A stretch of DNA of 64,000 bases from Pseudomonas massiliensis (GTDB lineage: Bacteria > Pseudomonadota > Gammaproteobacteria > Pseudomonadales > Pseudomonadaceae). The stretch covers positions 1,550,001-1,614,000 of the forward strand of contig NZ_CCYK01000007.1 in assembly GCF_000826105.1 (NCBI RefSeq). The letters are read 5' to 3'. A program made the position numbers and the translations under genes. The notes below the pieces were generated by a model. The model made no database searches. It worked only from the letters and a program-made list of their open reading frames with translations, and was not told where the DNA came from. Positions 40,677 through 48,927 of the stretch are shown piece after piece. Position 1 is the stretch's first letter. The number at the start of each line of letters is the position of its first letter.

Positions 40677-43058
40677 ATGAAATTCAGTGAACAGTGGCTG
40701 CGCGGCTGGGTGAGCCCGCAGGTAAGCCGCGAAGACTTGGTGGCCCGCCTTTCCATGGCCGGGCTGGAAGTCGATAGCGTCACCCCCGTGGCCGGCGCCT
40801 TCAGCGGGGTGGTCGTCGGTGAGGTGCTGAGCACCGAGCAGCACCCGGATGCCGACAAGTTGCGGGTGTGCCAGGTCAGCAACGGTAGCGAAACCTTCCA
40901 GGTGGTCTGTGGCGCGCCCAACGTGCGGCCGGGCTTGAAAATTCCCTTCGCCATGATCGGCGCGCAGCTGCCTGGCGACTTCAAGATCAAGAAGGCCAAG
41001 CTGCGCGGCGTCGAATCCAACGGGATGCTGTGCTCCCAGGCCGAGCTGCAGGTGGGAGAGGGCAATGATGGCCTGTTCGAGCTGCCTGGTGATGCGCCTG
41101 TCGGTCAGGACGTGCGCCAGTACCTGCAGCTGGACGATGTCATCATCGAACTGGGCCTGACCCCCAACCGGGGCGACTGCCTGTCCCTGGCGGGCCTGGC
41201 TCGTGAAGTGGGGGCGCTCTATGCCGAGCCGGTCACGCGCCCTGCAGCAGTTACGCTCGCGCCAGCCCATGACGAGGTACGTCCGGTTGAAGTGCTGGCC
41301 CCGGCTTCCTGCCCACGTTACCTCGGTCGTGTGATCCGCAACGTCGACCTGAGTCGCCCGACTCCCTTGTGGATGGTGGAACGCTTGCGTCGTTCCGAAG
41401 TGCGCAGTATCGACGCCGCTGTGGACATCACCAACTATGTGATGTTGGAACTTGGCCAGCCGATGCATGCCTTCGACCTGGCTCAGATCAAGGGCGGCGT
41501 GCGGGTACGGATGGCCGACGAAGGGGAAAAGCTGGTGTTGCTCGACGGTCAGGCAGTGACCCTGCGTAGTGACACCCTGGTGATTGCCGATCACGAGCGT
41601 CCCCTGGCCATTGCCGGTGTCATGGGTGGTGAGCATAGTGGCGTCAACACTGCGTCCACTCGCGACCTGTTCCTGGAAAGCGCCTTCTTCGAGCCTGTTT
41701 CGGTGGCGGGCAAGGCGCGCTCCTATGGCCTGCATACCGATGCATCCCATCGCTACGAGCGGGGCGTGGACTTTAATCTGGCCCGGGAAGCGATCGAACG
41801 CGCGACCGCGTTGCTGCTTGACATCGTGGGTGGCGAAGCCGGTCCTATCGTGGACGCCACCGCCGACGCGCACCTTCCCAAGGTGGCGCCCATCACGCTG
41901 CGCGCTGAGCGCGTCGAGCAGATGCTCGGCCTGGACCTGGGCGTTGCCACCATCGAAGGCTTGCTCAGAGGGCTGGAGCTTGGCGTCACGGCGCAGGGCC
42001 CCGGGCAATGGTCGGTGACCGTGCCGAGCCACCGCTTCGACCTGAGCCTGGAAGTTGACCTGATCGAAGAGCTGGCTCGCCTGTATGGCTACAACCGCCT
42101 GCCGGTCCGTTATCCCCAGGCACGTTTGGCGCCGCAATTGCGTACCGAGGCCAAGGCCGAGCTGCCGGCCCTGCGTCGCCTGTTGGTTGCGCGTGGATAC
42201 CAGGAGGCGATCACCTACAGCTTCATCGATCCCAAACTGTTCGAGCTGTTCAGCCCTGGCGTGAAGCCGCTGACCCTGGCCAACCCGATCTCCTCGGACA
42301 TGGCCGCGATGCGGGTTTCCCTCTGGCCGGGGCTGGTGCAGGCCCTGCAGCACAACCTCAACCGCCAGCAAACCCGCGTGCGTTTGTTCGAAAGCGGCCT
42401 GCGTTTCGTAGGCCAGTTGGGCGAGCTCCAGCAAGAGCCGATGCTGGCCGGAGTCGTCTGTGGCACGCGCTTGCCTGAAGGCTGGGCCCAGGGCGATGCG
42501 AAAGTCGATTTCTTCGACGTCAAGGCAGACGTGGAAGCCGTGCTCGGCCATGCTGGTGCCCTGGGGGCTTTCACCTTCACGCCAGGCAGCCATCCAGCGT
42601 TGCATCCTGGACAGACCGCACGGATCGAGCGCGACGGCCGGGAGGTAGGCTATATAGGTGCCCTGCATCCGGAACTGCAAAAGAAACTGGGCCTCGATCG
42701 TACGGTCTATGTGTTCGAGCTCGTGCTGGATCAGATCGTTGAAGGGCGCTTGCCCAGGTTCAAGGAACTGTCCCGCTTCCCCGAGGTGCGCCGTGACTTC
42801 GCCCTGGTGGTGGATGAGGTGGTGTCCAGCGAGGCGGTGATGGCGGTAATTCGCGAGACGGCGGGTGAGTGGCTGACCGACCTGAGACTGTTTGACGTGT
42901 ACCAGGGTAAAGGCATTGATCCGCATAGAAAAAGCCTTGCCGTTGGCTTGACCTGGCAGCATCCATCACGCACTCTTAACGACGATGAGGTGAATGCGAC
43001 CGCGTCTGAAATCCTCACCTCGCTCGAACACAGGTTGAACGCCACGTTAAGGAAGTGA
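40677..43058 (+). CDS. pheT: Phenylalanyl-tRNA synthetase beta subunit
   Basis: A 793-residue subunit. It begins with a tRNA-binding OB domain (about residues 39-148, with HPDADKLRVCQVS), then the B3/B4 editing domain, the B5 domain and a catalytic-like core. The C-terminal FDX-ACB anticodon-binding domain includes FPEVRRDFALVVDE and SLAVGLTWQHPSRTLNDDEV. Full length. It lies 27 bp after pheS and 3 bp before ihfA, so all three are cotranscribed. Confidence 0.98.
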   Translation: MKFSEQWLRGWVSPQVSREDLVARLSMAGLEVDSVTPVAGAFSGVVVGEVLSTEQHPDADKLRVCQVSNGSETFQVVCGAPNVRPGLKIPFAMIGAQLPGDFKIKKAKLRGVESNGMLCSQAELQVGEGNDGLFELPGDAPVGQDVRQYLQLDDVIIELGLTPNRGDCLSLAGLAREVGALYAEPVTRPAAVTLAPAHDEVRPVEVLAPASCPRYLGRVIRNVDLSRPTPLWMVERLRRSEVRSIDAAVDITNYVMLELGQPMHAFDLAQIKGGVRVRMADEGEKLVLLDGQAVTLRSDTLVIADHERPLAIAGVMGGEHSGVNTASTRDLFLESAFFEPVSVAGKARSYGLHTDASHRYERGVDFNLAREAIERATALLLDIVGGEAGPIVDATADAHLPKVAPITLRAERVEQMLGLDLGVATIEGLLRGLELGVTAQGPGQWSVTVPSHRFDLSLEVDLIEELARLYGYNRLPVRYPQARLAPQLRTEAKAELPALRRLLVARGYQEAITYSFIDPKLFELFSPGVKPLTLANPISSDMAAMRVSLWPGLVQALQHNLNRQQTRVRLFESGLRFVGQLGELQQEPMLAGVVCGTRLPEGWAQGDAKVDFFDVKADVEAVLGHAGALGAFTFTPGSHPALHPGQTARIERDGREVGYIGALHPELQKKLGLDRTVYVFELVLDQIVEGRLPRFKELSRFPEVRRDFALVVDEVVSSEAVMAVIRETAGEWLTDLRLFDVYQGKGIDPHRKSLAVGLTWQHPSRTLNDDEVNATASEILTSLEHRLNATLRK

Positions 43059-43061
43059 CGT

Positions 43062-43364
43062 ATGGGGGCTCTGACGAAAGCTGAAATGGCAGAACGTCTT
43101 TATGAGGAGCTGGGCCTGAACAAGCGCGAAGCCAAGGAATTGGTCGAGCTCTTCTTCGAGGAGATCCGGCATGCGCTCGAAGACAACGAACAGGTGAAAT
43201 TGTCGGGTTTCGGCAATTTCGACCTCCGAGACAAGCGCCAGCGGCCGGGCCGCAACCCGAAAACGGGTGAGGAAATTCCGATCACCGCGCGCCGTGTCGT
43301 CACCTTTCGTCCAGGGCAGAAACTGAAGGCCCGAGTAGAAGCCTATGCTGGAACCAAGTCATAA
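43062..43364 (+). CDS. ihfA: Integration host factor alpha subunit
   Basis: A 100-residue HU/IHF-family protein, with the DNA-bending arm GRNPKTGEEIPITARRVVTF and the N-terminal MGALTKAEMAERLYEELGLNK. It forms a heterodimer with IhfB and bends DNA at specific sites in transcription, replication and recombination. Only 3 bp follow the pheT stop. Its end overlaps the MerR gene start by 20 bp. Confidence 0.98.
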   Translation: MGALTKAEMAERLYEELGLNKREAKELVELFFEEIRHALEDNEQVKLSGFGNFDLRDKRQRPGRNPKTGEEIPITARRVVTFRPGQKLKARVEAYAGTKS

Positions 43365-43701
43365 CGACGAGCTCCCGCCCATCCCCGGCAAGCGCTACTT
43401 TACCATCGGTGAAGTCAGCGACTTGTGCGCGGTGAAACCCCATGTGCTTCGGTACTGGGAACAGGAGTTCCCCCAGCTCAACCCGGTCAAGCGTCGCGGC
43501 AATCGGCGGTATTATCAGCGGCAGGATGTCCTGATGATCCGGCAGATCCGTGCCTTGCTGTACGACCAGGGCTTTACCATCGGCGGGGCGCGCCTGCGTC
43601 TCTCCGGTGACGAAGCCAAGGAAGACACTACCCAGTACAAGCAGCTTATTCGTCAGATGATCAGCGAGCTGGAAGATGTCCTCTACGTGCTGAAGAAATA
43701 A
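43345..43701 (+). CDS. MerR-family transcriptional regulator
   Basis: A 118-residue MerR-type protein. The helix-turn-helix is at the N-terminus (YFTIGEVSDLCAVKPHVLRYWEQEFPQL), followed by wings with RRGNRRYYQRQDVLMIRQIR and a short C-terminal coiled coil (LIRQMISELEDVLYVLKK). No metal-binding Cys is present, so it is not a metal sensor of the classical type. It sits directly after ihfA, overlapping by 20 bp, as in other pseudomonads. Its targets are unknown. Confidence 0.92.
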   Translation: MLEPSHNDELPPIPGKRYFTIGEVSDLCAVKPHVLRYWEQEFPQLNPVKRRGNRRYYQRQDVLMIRQIRALLYDQGFTIGGARLRLSGDEAKEDTTQYKQLIRQMISELEDVLYVLKK

Positions 43702-43760
43702 GCGAAAAAAATTGGAGAAAAAGCTTCCATAATTCAAAAGGTTAAGGTATCTTTCTCTCC

Positions 43761-43781
43761 GTTCTCGCTGCTAACGAGAAC
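43761..43781. promoter_or_regulatory. Dyad upstream of tRNA-Pro
   Basis: GTTCTCG-N7-CGAGAAC is a perfect 7-bp inverted repeat 18 bp before the tRNA. It may act as an inefficient terminator for the MerR transcript or overlap the tRNA promoter (TTTAAA follows at about 43785). Confidence 0.4.
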
Positions 43782-43799
43782 AGGTTTAAAACGCCTAGT

Positions 43800-43876
43800 C
43801 GGGGCGTAGCGCAGCCCGGTAGCGCACTTGCATGGGGTGCAAGGGGTCGAGTGTTCGAATCACTCCGTCCCGACCA
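43800..43876 (+). tRNA. tRNA-Pro (GGG)
   Basis: A 77-base cloverleaf. The acceptor CGGGGCG pairs with CGTCCCG (one G-U) and CCA is encoded. The anticodon stem is CTTGC/GCAAG with loop ATGGGGT, anticodon GGG. The T arm has GTTCGAATC. It is immediately followed by remnants of an integrase and hipBA, consistent with use of this gene as an integration site. Confidence 0.97.
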
Positions 43877-43892
43877 TATAACTTCACGACTT

Positions 43893-43924
43893 AGGCCAGT
43901 TCAGAGATGAGCTGGCCTTTTTCG
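43893..43924 (+). terminator. Terminator after tRNA-Pro
   Basis: AGGCCAG and CTGGCCT form a stem with a short loop, followed by TTTTTCG, starting 16 bases after the tRNA. Confidence 0.85.
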
Positions 43925-43956
43925 TTTCAGGTACTTTTGCGGGACTTTCATCCTGC

Positions 43957-44110
43957 CTACCTCCTGAGTATTGTCAGCGCCGGTCCTCGCCAGTCCATCG
44001 CCGATATCTTGTTGGCCTCATCGATCAGTTTCCCAGCTCCGCCGCTGAGTAGTGACTGGTGATACTGCCGTTCTTGTGGCTCAGCGGAGCCCGCCGGTCT
44101 TCTTCGGTGA
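43957..44110 (-). pseudogene. Tyrosine recombinase (integrase) C-terminal remnant
   Basis: Two overlapping minus-strand frames together spell the end of a phage-type integrase: RRAPLSHKNGSITSHYSAAE in one frame, then, after a +1 shift inside GAGCTGGGAAACTG, GKLIDEANKISAMDWRGPAL followed by TILRR and a stop. LSHKNGSIT-HYS is the box around the catalytic tyrosine. Upstream sequence does not continue the domain. The gene is dead: the N-terminal catalytic part is missing and the rest is frameshifted. It points toward tRNA-Pro, as integrases next to their attachment site often do. Confidence 0.75.
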
Positions 44111-44289
44111 CATCTGGGTGGTGTTGCTGGGGTGCTGGTCCATTGCCGGGGAGCTTGTTCGAGAAATGGATACGCTTGGCATGTTGGTGACTGGCGAGGG
44201 CCAGAAGAGCGGTGAGGCACAAGTACAAGCTGACTTTTTCTGCCCCAATATGGCCCGGTTGAATCCACTTTGTTTTTTTCTTGGGTTAG

Positions 44290-44325
44290 GTATACGTTAC
44301 ATTCAATTTAATTTGTTACGTATAC
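44290..44325. promoter_or_regulatory. Inverted repeat upstream of hipB remnant
   Basis: GTATACGTTAC (44290-44300) and GTTACGTATAC (44315-44325) are inverted copies with one mismatch, separated by an AT-rich 14-bp spacer. They end 5 bp before the remnant's ATG. The position and symmetry fit the autoregulatory operator of a hipBA-type toxin-antitoxin operon. Confidence 0.55.
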
Positions 44326-44330
44326 AGAAC

Positions 44331-44578
44331 ATGGATTACTCCCTTATCACGGGCGCCTTGGTGAGCAGATTCGGCAACGCCGCCTGAATCGAGGCCTGAC
44401 CCAGGCCAAGCTGGCTGCTTTGGCGGGTACCACCCGGCAGAAGGTCATCGCCATCGAGAGGGGACGCTTGACGGTGGGGATGACGGCCTATGCGCGAGTG
44501 CTAGGCGCTTGACTGTGAGTTCGCATTAGCGTCTGCGGCCATGCCCACGTTGGACGAGATTCAGGGAGTGTTTGACTG
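44331..44578 (+). pseudogene. Decayed HipB-like XRE antitoxin
   Basis: The ATG frame (MDYSL) is broken within 20 codons. A second frame then gives LGEQIRQRRLNRGLTQAKLA followed by ALAGTTRQKVIAIERGRL and VGMTAYARVLGA, a clear XRE helix-turn-helix, and a third frame completes it with DCEFALASAAMPTLDEIQGV and a stop at about 44578. At least two frameshifts prevent a functional product. The order (XRE, then a HipA fragment) and the upstream dyad identify a former hipBA operon. I infer loss of function. Confidence 0.75.
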
Positions 44579-44582
44579 ATAA

Positions 44583-44735
44583 CAGCCGGGCTGCAGGTAG
44601 GCAACGCCAGAGGGCGAGAGCGGGAAGATGCTTAGTTCCGCTGGGGACTACCTGTTCCGCTACCACGAAGAGGCCAAGGCGCAGGCAGCGATCAGTTTGC
44701 TGTTGCCCGTGCGGCTGGATGAATACCCTCGATCC
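44583..44735 (+). pseudogene. HipA toxin N-terminal fragment
   Basis: After the hipB remnant, a frame encodes GDYLFRYHEEAKAQAAISLL followed by LPVRLDEYPRSH, which matches the start of HipA-type kinases (Y-FRY, ISLLMPVR-EY). An earlier piece (LQVGNARGRE) lies in another frame. Homology stops near 44735 where the convergent thioredoxin-like gene begins. The kinase core is absent, so no toxin can be made. Confidence 0.7.
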
Positions 44736-45282
44736 CATTGGCTTCGAGGACATGGCCGCATTGGTTGCCGCCTTGCCCTTCATGACGCTCCATCACCTCC
44801 AGCAGATCCCTGAGCGTATCTTCCATATGTTCCCCGGCCTTGTAGCGGATCAACGCCTGGCCTGAGCTATCGTTCGCTACCACGCTGGGGCGTTCCACGA
44901 AGGTACCGATAAGCTCATAGGCTTCATCGAGGATCGCCACGAGCGGTACCGGGATGCGTTCCAGCCCTAGCGCAGTGCGATAGTTGTTTTCCGCGCGGCC
45001 CTTGGAGACGATCGCCAGTTCGATGTTCGGCTGTACCTGGCGCATGAAGTCCATGACGGCCAGGTTGATCTGACAGTCCGGGCACCAGATCTCGGCCGCG
45101 ACCAAAAGATGATAGTGGCCGCGCAGATTCGCGAGTCTGTCCAGGCTGGTGCCGGAAAAAGTGTCCGCTTGGCCAGTTTTTTCCACGAACGCCTTCGCGG
45201 CGGTTCGCTCGGAGGCGAGCCCATCCTGTACGAAGGCGTCGTAGCGTTTGCCTGTTTCGAAGATGTCCCGGTACAGACTCAT
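44692..45282 (-). CDS. Thioredoxin-like family protein
   Basis: A 196-residue cytosolic protein with a thioredoxin-type active site WCPDC in LLVAAEIWCPDCQINLAVMD (about residues 63-70). The fold continues through LAIVSKGRAENN to KAGEHMEDTLRDLLEVMERH. No signal peptide is seen. It likely carries out thiol-disulfide exchange or acts as a bacillithiol- or glutaredoxin-independent reductase; the partner is unknown. The last 15 residues or so (EGIHPAARATAN) are read across the hipA fragment on the opposite strand, so the original C-terminus may have been replaced when the element decayed. Confidence 0.82.
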   Translation of the reverse strand: MSLYRDIFETGKRYDAFVQDGLASERTAAKAFVEKTGQADTFSGTSLDRLANLRGHYHLLVAAEIWCPDCQINLAVMDFMRQVQPNIELAIVSKGRAENNYRTALGLERIPVPLVAILDEAYELIGTFVERPSVVANDSSGQALIRYKAGEHMEDTLRDLLEVMERHEGQGGNQCGHVLEANGIEGIHPAARATAN

Positions 45283-45380
45283 CGGTTGCTCCTGAAAACT
45301 ACATTCAATGCCCTATCCCTGACGAATCAGTGCAGGCGACTCTAGCGGCGCCGAGGGAGCCTGCCAAGACACCCCCTGGG

Positions 45381-46325
45381 TTAGCCGAGGCGTCGCGCGT
45401 CCCGACGCACAGCCTGGGGCGGCACTCCGAACCCGCGCATGAATACCTCACGCATGTGGCGGCGATCCCGGAAGCCCGTTTCCCTAGCCACCGTGTCGAG
45501 ACTATGCCGGCTCTGCTCGATCATCAAGCGGGCCGCCTCCAGCCGCAGGCTTTCCACGGCCTTGGCTGGGGATTGGCCGGTTTCGGCCGTGAATACTCGA
45601 GTGAACTGGCGGGGGCTGAGATGCGCCACGTCGGCAAGTTCCTCCACGCTTAGGGGGCGGCCCAGGTGTGTCCTGGCATAATTCAGCGCGCTCTGGATGC
45701 GGTCGGACCTCGGAGTGAGCGTGAGCAGCTCGGAGTGTTGGGACTGCCCACCGGAGCGGTATTGATGCATCACCAGCTTATGAGCCACTGAGCGTGTCAG
45801 CTCACTGCCAAGGTCTTTCTCGACCATGCCCAGCGCCATGTCCAGACCGGCGGTCATGCCGGCTGAACTCCACACCGGGCCATCGACAATGTAGATCCGG
45901 TCTTCTTCTACCTCGATGGTGGGGTATCGTTCTCGCATGGCCGTGGCGTAGGCCCAATGGGTAGTGACGCGGCGATTATCCAGCACGCCCGCGGCGGCGA
46001 GCACGAAGGTGCCAGTACATACTCCGGCGGTGCGCCATGCGCCCTCGGCGAACCCGCGCACGGCCCATAGCACTGCATCATCTAGCGGGGCGAGCGGGGT
46101 AAGGGTGCCTGTCACCATCCAGGTCTCGGCCAAGCCTGGCGAGCCTAGGGGCAGGGTGTCCACCGACATTCCCAGCGAGGACCTGACCGTGCCTCCCACT
46201 ACAGAAAAGTTCTGGATGCGGTAGACCGCTTCCCCGGCAACCATGTTGGCAAATTCAAACACAGCCTGGGTCGCCAGGGACATGACTTGGAATCCATCGG
46301 TCAGTAGATAGCCCACTCTATGCAT
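45381..46325 (-). CDS. GlxA-family transcriptional regulator
   Basis: A 314-residue regulator. The N-terminal DJ-1/PfpI-like domain (residues 1-165) contains the nucleophile-elbow-like region RTAGVCTGTFVLAAAGVLDNRRVTTHW. The C-terminal AraC helix-turn-helix pair is at about residues 215-310 (VEELADVAHLSPRQFTRVFTAETG and VARETGFRDRRHMREVFMRGFGVPP). GlxA-type activators commonly control amine or amino-acid catabolism or detoxification. It is divergent from the SDR gene by about 210 bp and is its likely regulator. Confidence 0.9.
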   Translation of the reverse strand: MHRVGYLLTDGFQVMSLATQAVFEFANMVAGEAVYRIQNFSVVGGTVRSSLGMSVDTLPLGSPGLAETWMVTGTLTPLAPLDDAVLWAVRGFAEGAWRTAGVCTGTFVLAAAGVLDNRRVTTHWAYATAMRERYPTIEVEEDRIYIVDGPVWSSAGMTAGLDMALGMVEKDLGSELTRSVAHKLVMHQYRSGGQSQHSELLTLTPRSDRIQSALNYARTHLGRPLSVEELADVAHLSPRQFTRVFTAETGQSPAKAVESLRLEAARLMIEQSRHSLDTVARETGFRDRRHMREVFMRGFGVPPQAVRRDARRLG

Positions 46326-46535
46326 GCGGCCTCCCGGCAGGGTCGATGTCCTGAAACCATACCTTATACGTCATTTGTGTCGTAGAGGCTCGAGGGCATG
46401 ATGACGCCAGTTCCATTGAGACCGCTTCAGCGGTTCGAAGCCAGCCGTCAGGCCATGTTCGACCACCTTTCCAATCACCGCCTGGCACCGCGCTACAAAA
46501 CAGCCTGACTTTCCCTACCCAAGGACACAGCGATC

Positions 46536-47300
46536 ATGAAACTGAGCGACAACACGATATTCATCACCGGCGGCACCTCCGGTATCGGCCGCGCCTTGGC
46601 CGAAGCCTTTCATCAGCGGGGCAACCAGGTAATCATCGCCGGACGTCGCCAGGCACTGCTGGATGAAGTGGCCCGAGCGAATCCGGGCATGGATACCGTC
46701 CAGTTGGACATCAACGATCCTGAGCAGGTCAGGGCAGCGGCGGCCGATGTGATTCGTCGTCACCCCTCGCTCAATGTAGTGATCAACAATGCCGGCATCA
46801 TGCCTTTCGATGATGCCAGTGCCGGTAGCCTGAATGATGAGCAGGCCGTCGGCCTGGTACAGACCAACCTGCTCGGGCCGGTGAGGGTCAGCGCAGCCTT
46901 CGTTGAGCACCTGAAGGCTCAGCCGCAGGCTTACATCATCAACAACAGCTCTGTGCTGGCGTATCTGCCGCTGGCGGTGACCGCCCTCTACTCGGCGACC
47001 AAGGCCGCGCTCCATTCTTATTCGCTGTCCCAGCGCTTCATGCTGCGGGACACCTCCGTCCGGGTATTGGAAATAGCGCCGCCATGGGTGGACACCGACC
47101 TGATCCACAAAAGCGGTGACGCCCGGGCCATGCCTCTGGATGACTTCATCCGTGAAACCCTGGAAAAGCTCGAAACCGCTACCACCGAGGTATTGGTGGA
47201 CCGCGTCTTGCCTCTGCGCGCCAATCAGGGTGCCAACGAGCATGCCCTGATCGAGCAGTTCAACCTGTCCCTGATCGCCAACCCTATTCCCGTGGCCTGA
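46536..47300 (+). CDS. SDR family oxidoreductase (DltE-like)
   Basis: A 254-residue short-chain dehydrogenase. The cofactor motif is FITGGTSGIGRALAEAF and the NNAGIMPF motif follows. The catalytic triad is Ser in INNSSVLAYLP and Tyr-Lys in YSATKAALHSY. The GRRQALL after the second strand suggests NADP. The C-terminus lacks the usual DG(G/A) loop and resembles DltE/YdfG-like SDRs. The substrate is unknown. It is divergent from a GlxA-type regulator. AAGGACA precedes the ATG. Confidence 0.9.
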   Translation: MKLSDNTIFITGGTSGIGRALAEAFHQRGNQVIIAGRRQALLDEVARANPGMDTVQLDINDPEQVRAAAADVIRRHPSLNVVINNAGIMPFDDASAGSLNDEQAVGLVQTNLLGPVRVSAAFVEHLKAQPQAYIINNSSVLAYLPLAVTALYSATKAALHSYSLSQRFMLRDTSVRVLEIAPPWVDTDLIHKSGDARAMPLDDFIRETLEKLETATTEVLVDRVLPLRANQGANEHALIEQFNLSLIANPIPVA

Positions 47301-47563
47301 AGGCAATCAATATCTGAACAACGTGGCGCAGACGACCATCGATTTTCCGCCCTCCGCCTGAGTTCAAGGAGCCCTACTGACCTGCCGTTTAACCCTGGCA
47401 GGACAGCGGGTACCGGGTAGCAGGTCGATTGCTCCACTCCCATGTCATCAAGAAGTCGCCGAGTGTGAAATACAATCGGAATTGTCCTAGCGTCCTGCGT
47501 GGGCTATCGTTGCGGCATTGATACAAAAACATTCAACCAAAGTTCCACTCCCAGGGCAGCTTG

Positions 47564-48547
47564 ATGATACGGATAGGCCAAGCTGAAATATCGGTCGAGG
47601 GGCGACAGGCGTATCTTGAGGGAATCCCGGTTCCCATCAGCGGCCGGGCTTTCGATATTCTTCGCATCCTCATGGATAACCCGAACCAACTTGTGACCAA
47701 ACAGGCACTACTGGACGCGGTATGGCCCGGACTCTATGTGGAAGAAAATAATGTCCACGTGCAAATATCCTACCTTCGGCGCTTATTGAAGGCTGACAAG
47801 AGCCAGCTCGAGACCATACCAAGGCGGGGCTATCGCTTGAACCTGGCGGTCGGGCCACAGGTCGATGCGCCAAGCCGCGAAGCGTTGGGCTGGAACGACG
47901 CCCAAAGCGGACAGCCCATTATTTACATTGTGGACGACGACCCAAGCGTGCTTAATGCACTCTTACGTCAATGCCGTGTCCACGGGCTGCCAGCCCTCGG
48001 CCTGGACAGCGCCGAGGCGTTCCTCGAGCGATGCGATTTCCACACCCCTGGCTGTCTGTTGCTGGACATCAACCTCAAGCAAGCCAGCGGCCTCGATCTC
48101 CAGGCGGAGTTGGCCCGGCGCCAGGCGCCGTTTCCCATTGTCTTCATCACCGGCTTCGGAACCATCGAAATGGCGGTCCGGGTCATGAAGAACGGTGCGC
48201 AAACCCTGCTCGTCAAGCCCTTCGATTCCGCACAGTTGCTCGGCAGCCTACGGGAAGCCCTCGGCCAGGCCATGCTGCGTTTCGAAGCCAGGCGCCATAC
48301 GGAGGAAGCGAGCCGTCGCTTCGGCAGGCTAAGTGTCCGCGAGATCGAAGTGTTCGACGCGCTGCTGTCCGGCGCGCAGAGCAAGGCCATTGCCAGGCAG
48401 CTCAACCTGAGCGAAGTGACGATCAAGGTCCACAAGAAAAACATATTCAGCAAACTGGAACTGGGTTCCATGGCCGATCTGTTCCATCTTGGCCAGCGCC
48501 TTGGTCGAGCGAGGATACCGCCGGTGGCCGCCCCCGCCGCGGTCTAG
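47564..48547 (+). CDS. Response regulator with two DNA-binding domains (wHTH-REC-LuxR)
   Basis: A 327-residue protein with an unusual order of domains. Residues 1-100 are an OmpR/CadC-type winged helix (GRAFDILRILMDNPNQLVTK, NVHVQISYLRRLLK, ETIPRRGYRLNL). Residues 118-230 are an intact receiver (IYIVDDDPSV, phosphoacceptor in LLLDINLKQ, lysine in LLVKPFDS). Residues 260-315 are a LuxR/FixJ helix-turn-helix (LSVREIEVFDALLSGAQSKAIA and EVTIKVHKKNIFSK). The ATG at 47564 follows a TTG codon. Its neighbours are a stand-alone receiver and a giant hybrid kinase, the likely phosphodonor. Confidence 0.9.
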   Translation: MIRIGQAEISVEGRQAYLEGIPVPISGRAFDILRILMDNPNQLVTKQALLDAVWPGLYVEENNVHVQISYLRRLLKADKSQLETIPRRGYRLNLAVGPQVDAPSREALGWNDAQSGQPIIYIVDDDPSVLNALLRQCRVHGLPALGLDSAEAFLERCDFHTPGCLLLDINLKQASGLDLQAELARRQAPFPIVFITGFGTIEMAVRVMKNGAQTLLVKPFDSAQLLGSLREALGQAMLRFEARRHTEEASRRFGRLSVREIEVFDALLSGAQSKAIARQLNLSEVTIKVHKKNIFSKLELGSMADLFHLGQRLGRARIPPVAAPAAV

Positions 48548-48927
48548 CCAGAAAGCTGCCGTCCGGCGACCGCGCCCCGTATGGACGCCAGCAGTTCCTC
48601 GGCGGTAAAGGGCTTGCGCAGGCAGCGGTAGGCGCCCTGGGTACGGGCTTCGTCCAGCGAAGGTTCGTCCCAGAACGCCGACATGCAGATCACTGCCGGG
48701 GAACTACCACCTTCATTCAGCAGACGCTGCACCTGTGTGCCTTGCAGGCCTCCCATCCGCAGGTCCATCACGATACAGTCGAAAGCGTCGATGTCAGGGC
48801 AGGCGAGCAGCGCCTCGCCGGAAGCAAAGCTGGTCGGGCGATAACCGGCGGCCTTCAGCAGATTCATCAAGCTCTTGCGCACTGAGAGGTCATCGTCGAC
48901 CACACCTACACTCAACATTAGGATCAT
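48544..48927 (-). CDS. Stand-alone receiver domain protein
   Basis: A 127-residue single receiver with no output domain. The phosphorylation pocket is complete: VVDDDLSVRKSL, Asp in CIVMDLRMGG, switch region VICMSAF and Lys in CLRKPFTAEE. FixJ/NtrC-type receivers of this kind act as phosphate shuttles or by binding a partner. The end overlaps the end of the dual-output regulator by 4 bp, tail to tail. The start is ATG at 48927 or 48918. It is divergent from the giant kinase gene. Confidence 0.9.
   Translation of the reverse strand: MILMLSVGVVDDDLSVRKSLMNLLKAAGYRPTSFASGEALLACPDIDAFDCIVMDLRMGGLQGTQVQRLLNEGGSSPAVICMSAFWDEPSLDEARTQGAYRCLRKPFTAEELLASIRGAVAGRQLSG

Noticed and set aside
39609..42962. 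A 1117-residue open frame antisense to pheS and pheT
   Set aside because: It lies fully opposite two certain genes, is rich in His and Gln as expected for a shadow of high-GC coding DNA, and has no domain or ribosome binding site.
44052..44387. A 111-residue plus-strand frame downstream of tRNA-Pro
   Set aside because: It is opposite the integrase remnant and continues into the hipB promoter; composition is not gene-like.
43800..44740. Direct repeat of the tRNA-Pro 3' end as attachment site
   Set aside because: No second copy of the T-arm and acceptor sequence was found downstream; the far end may have been lost.
46398..46508. A 36-codon frame just upstream of the SDR gene (MMTPVPLRPLQRFEASRQ)
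   Set aside because: It has a GAGGG site and could be a leader peptide, but nothing else supports it.
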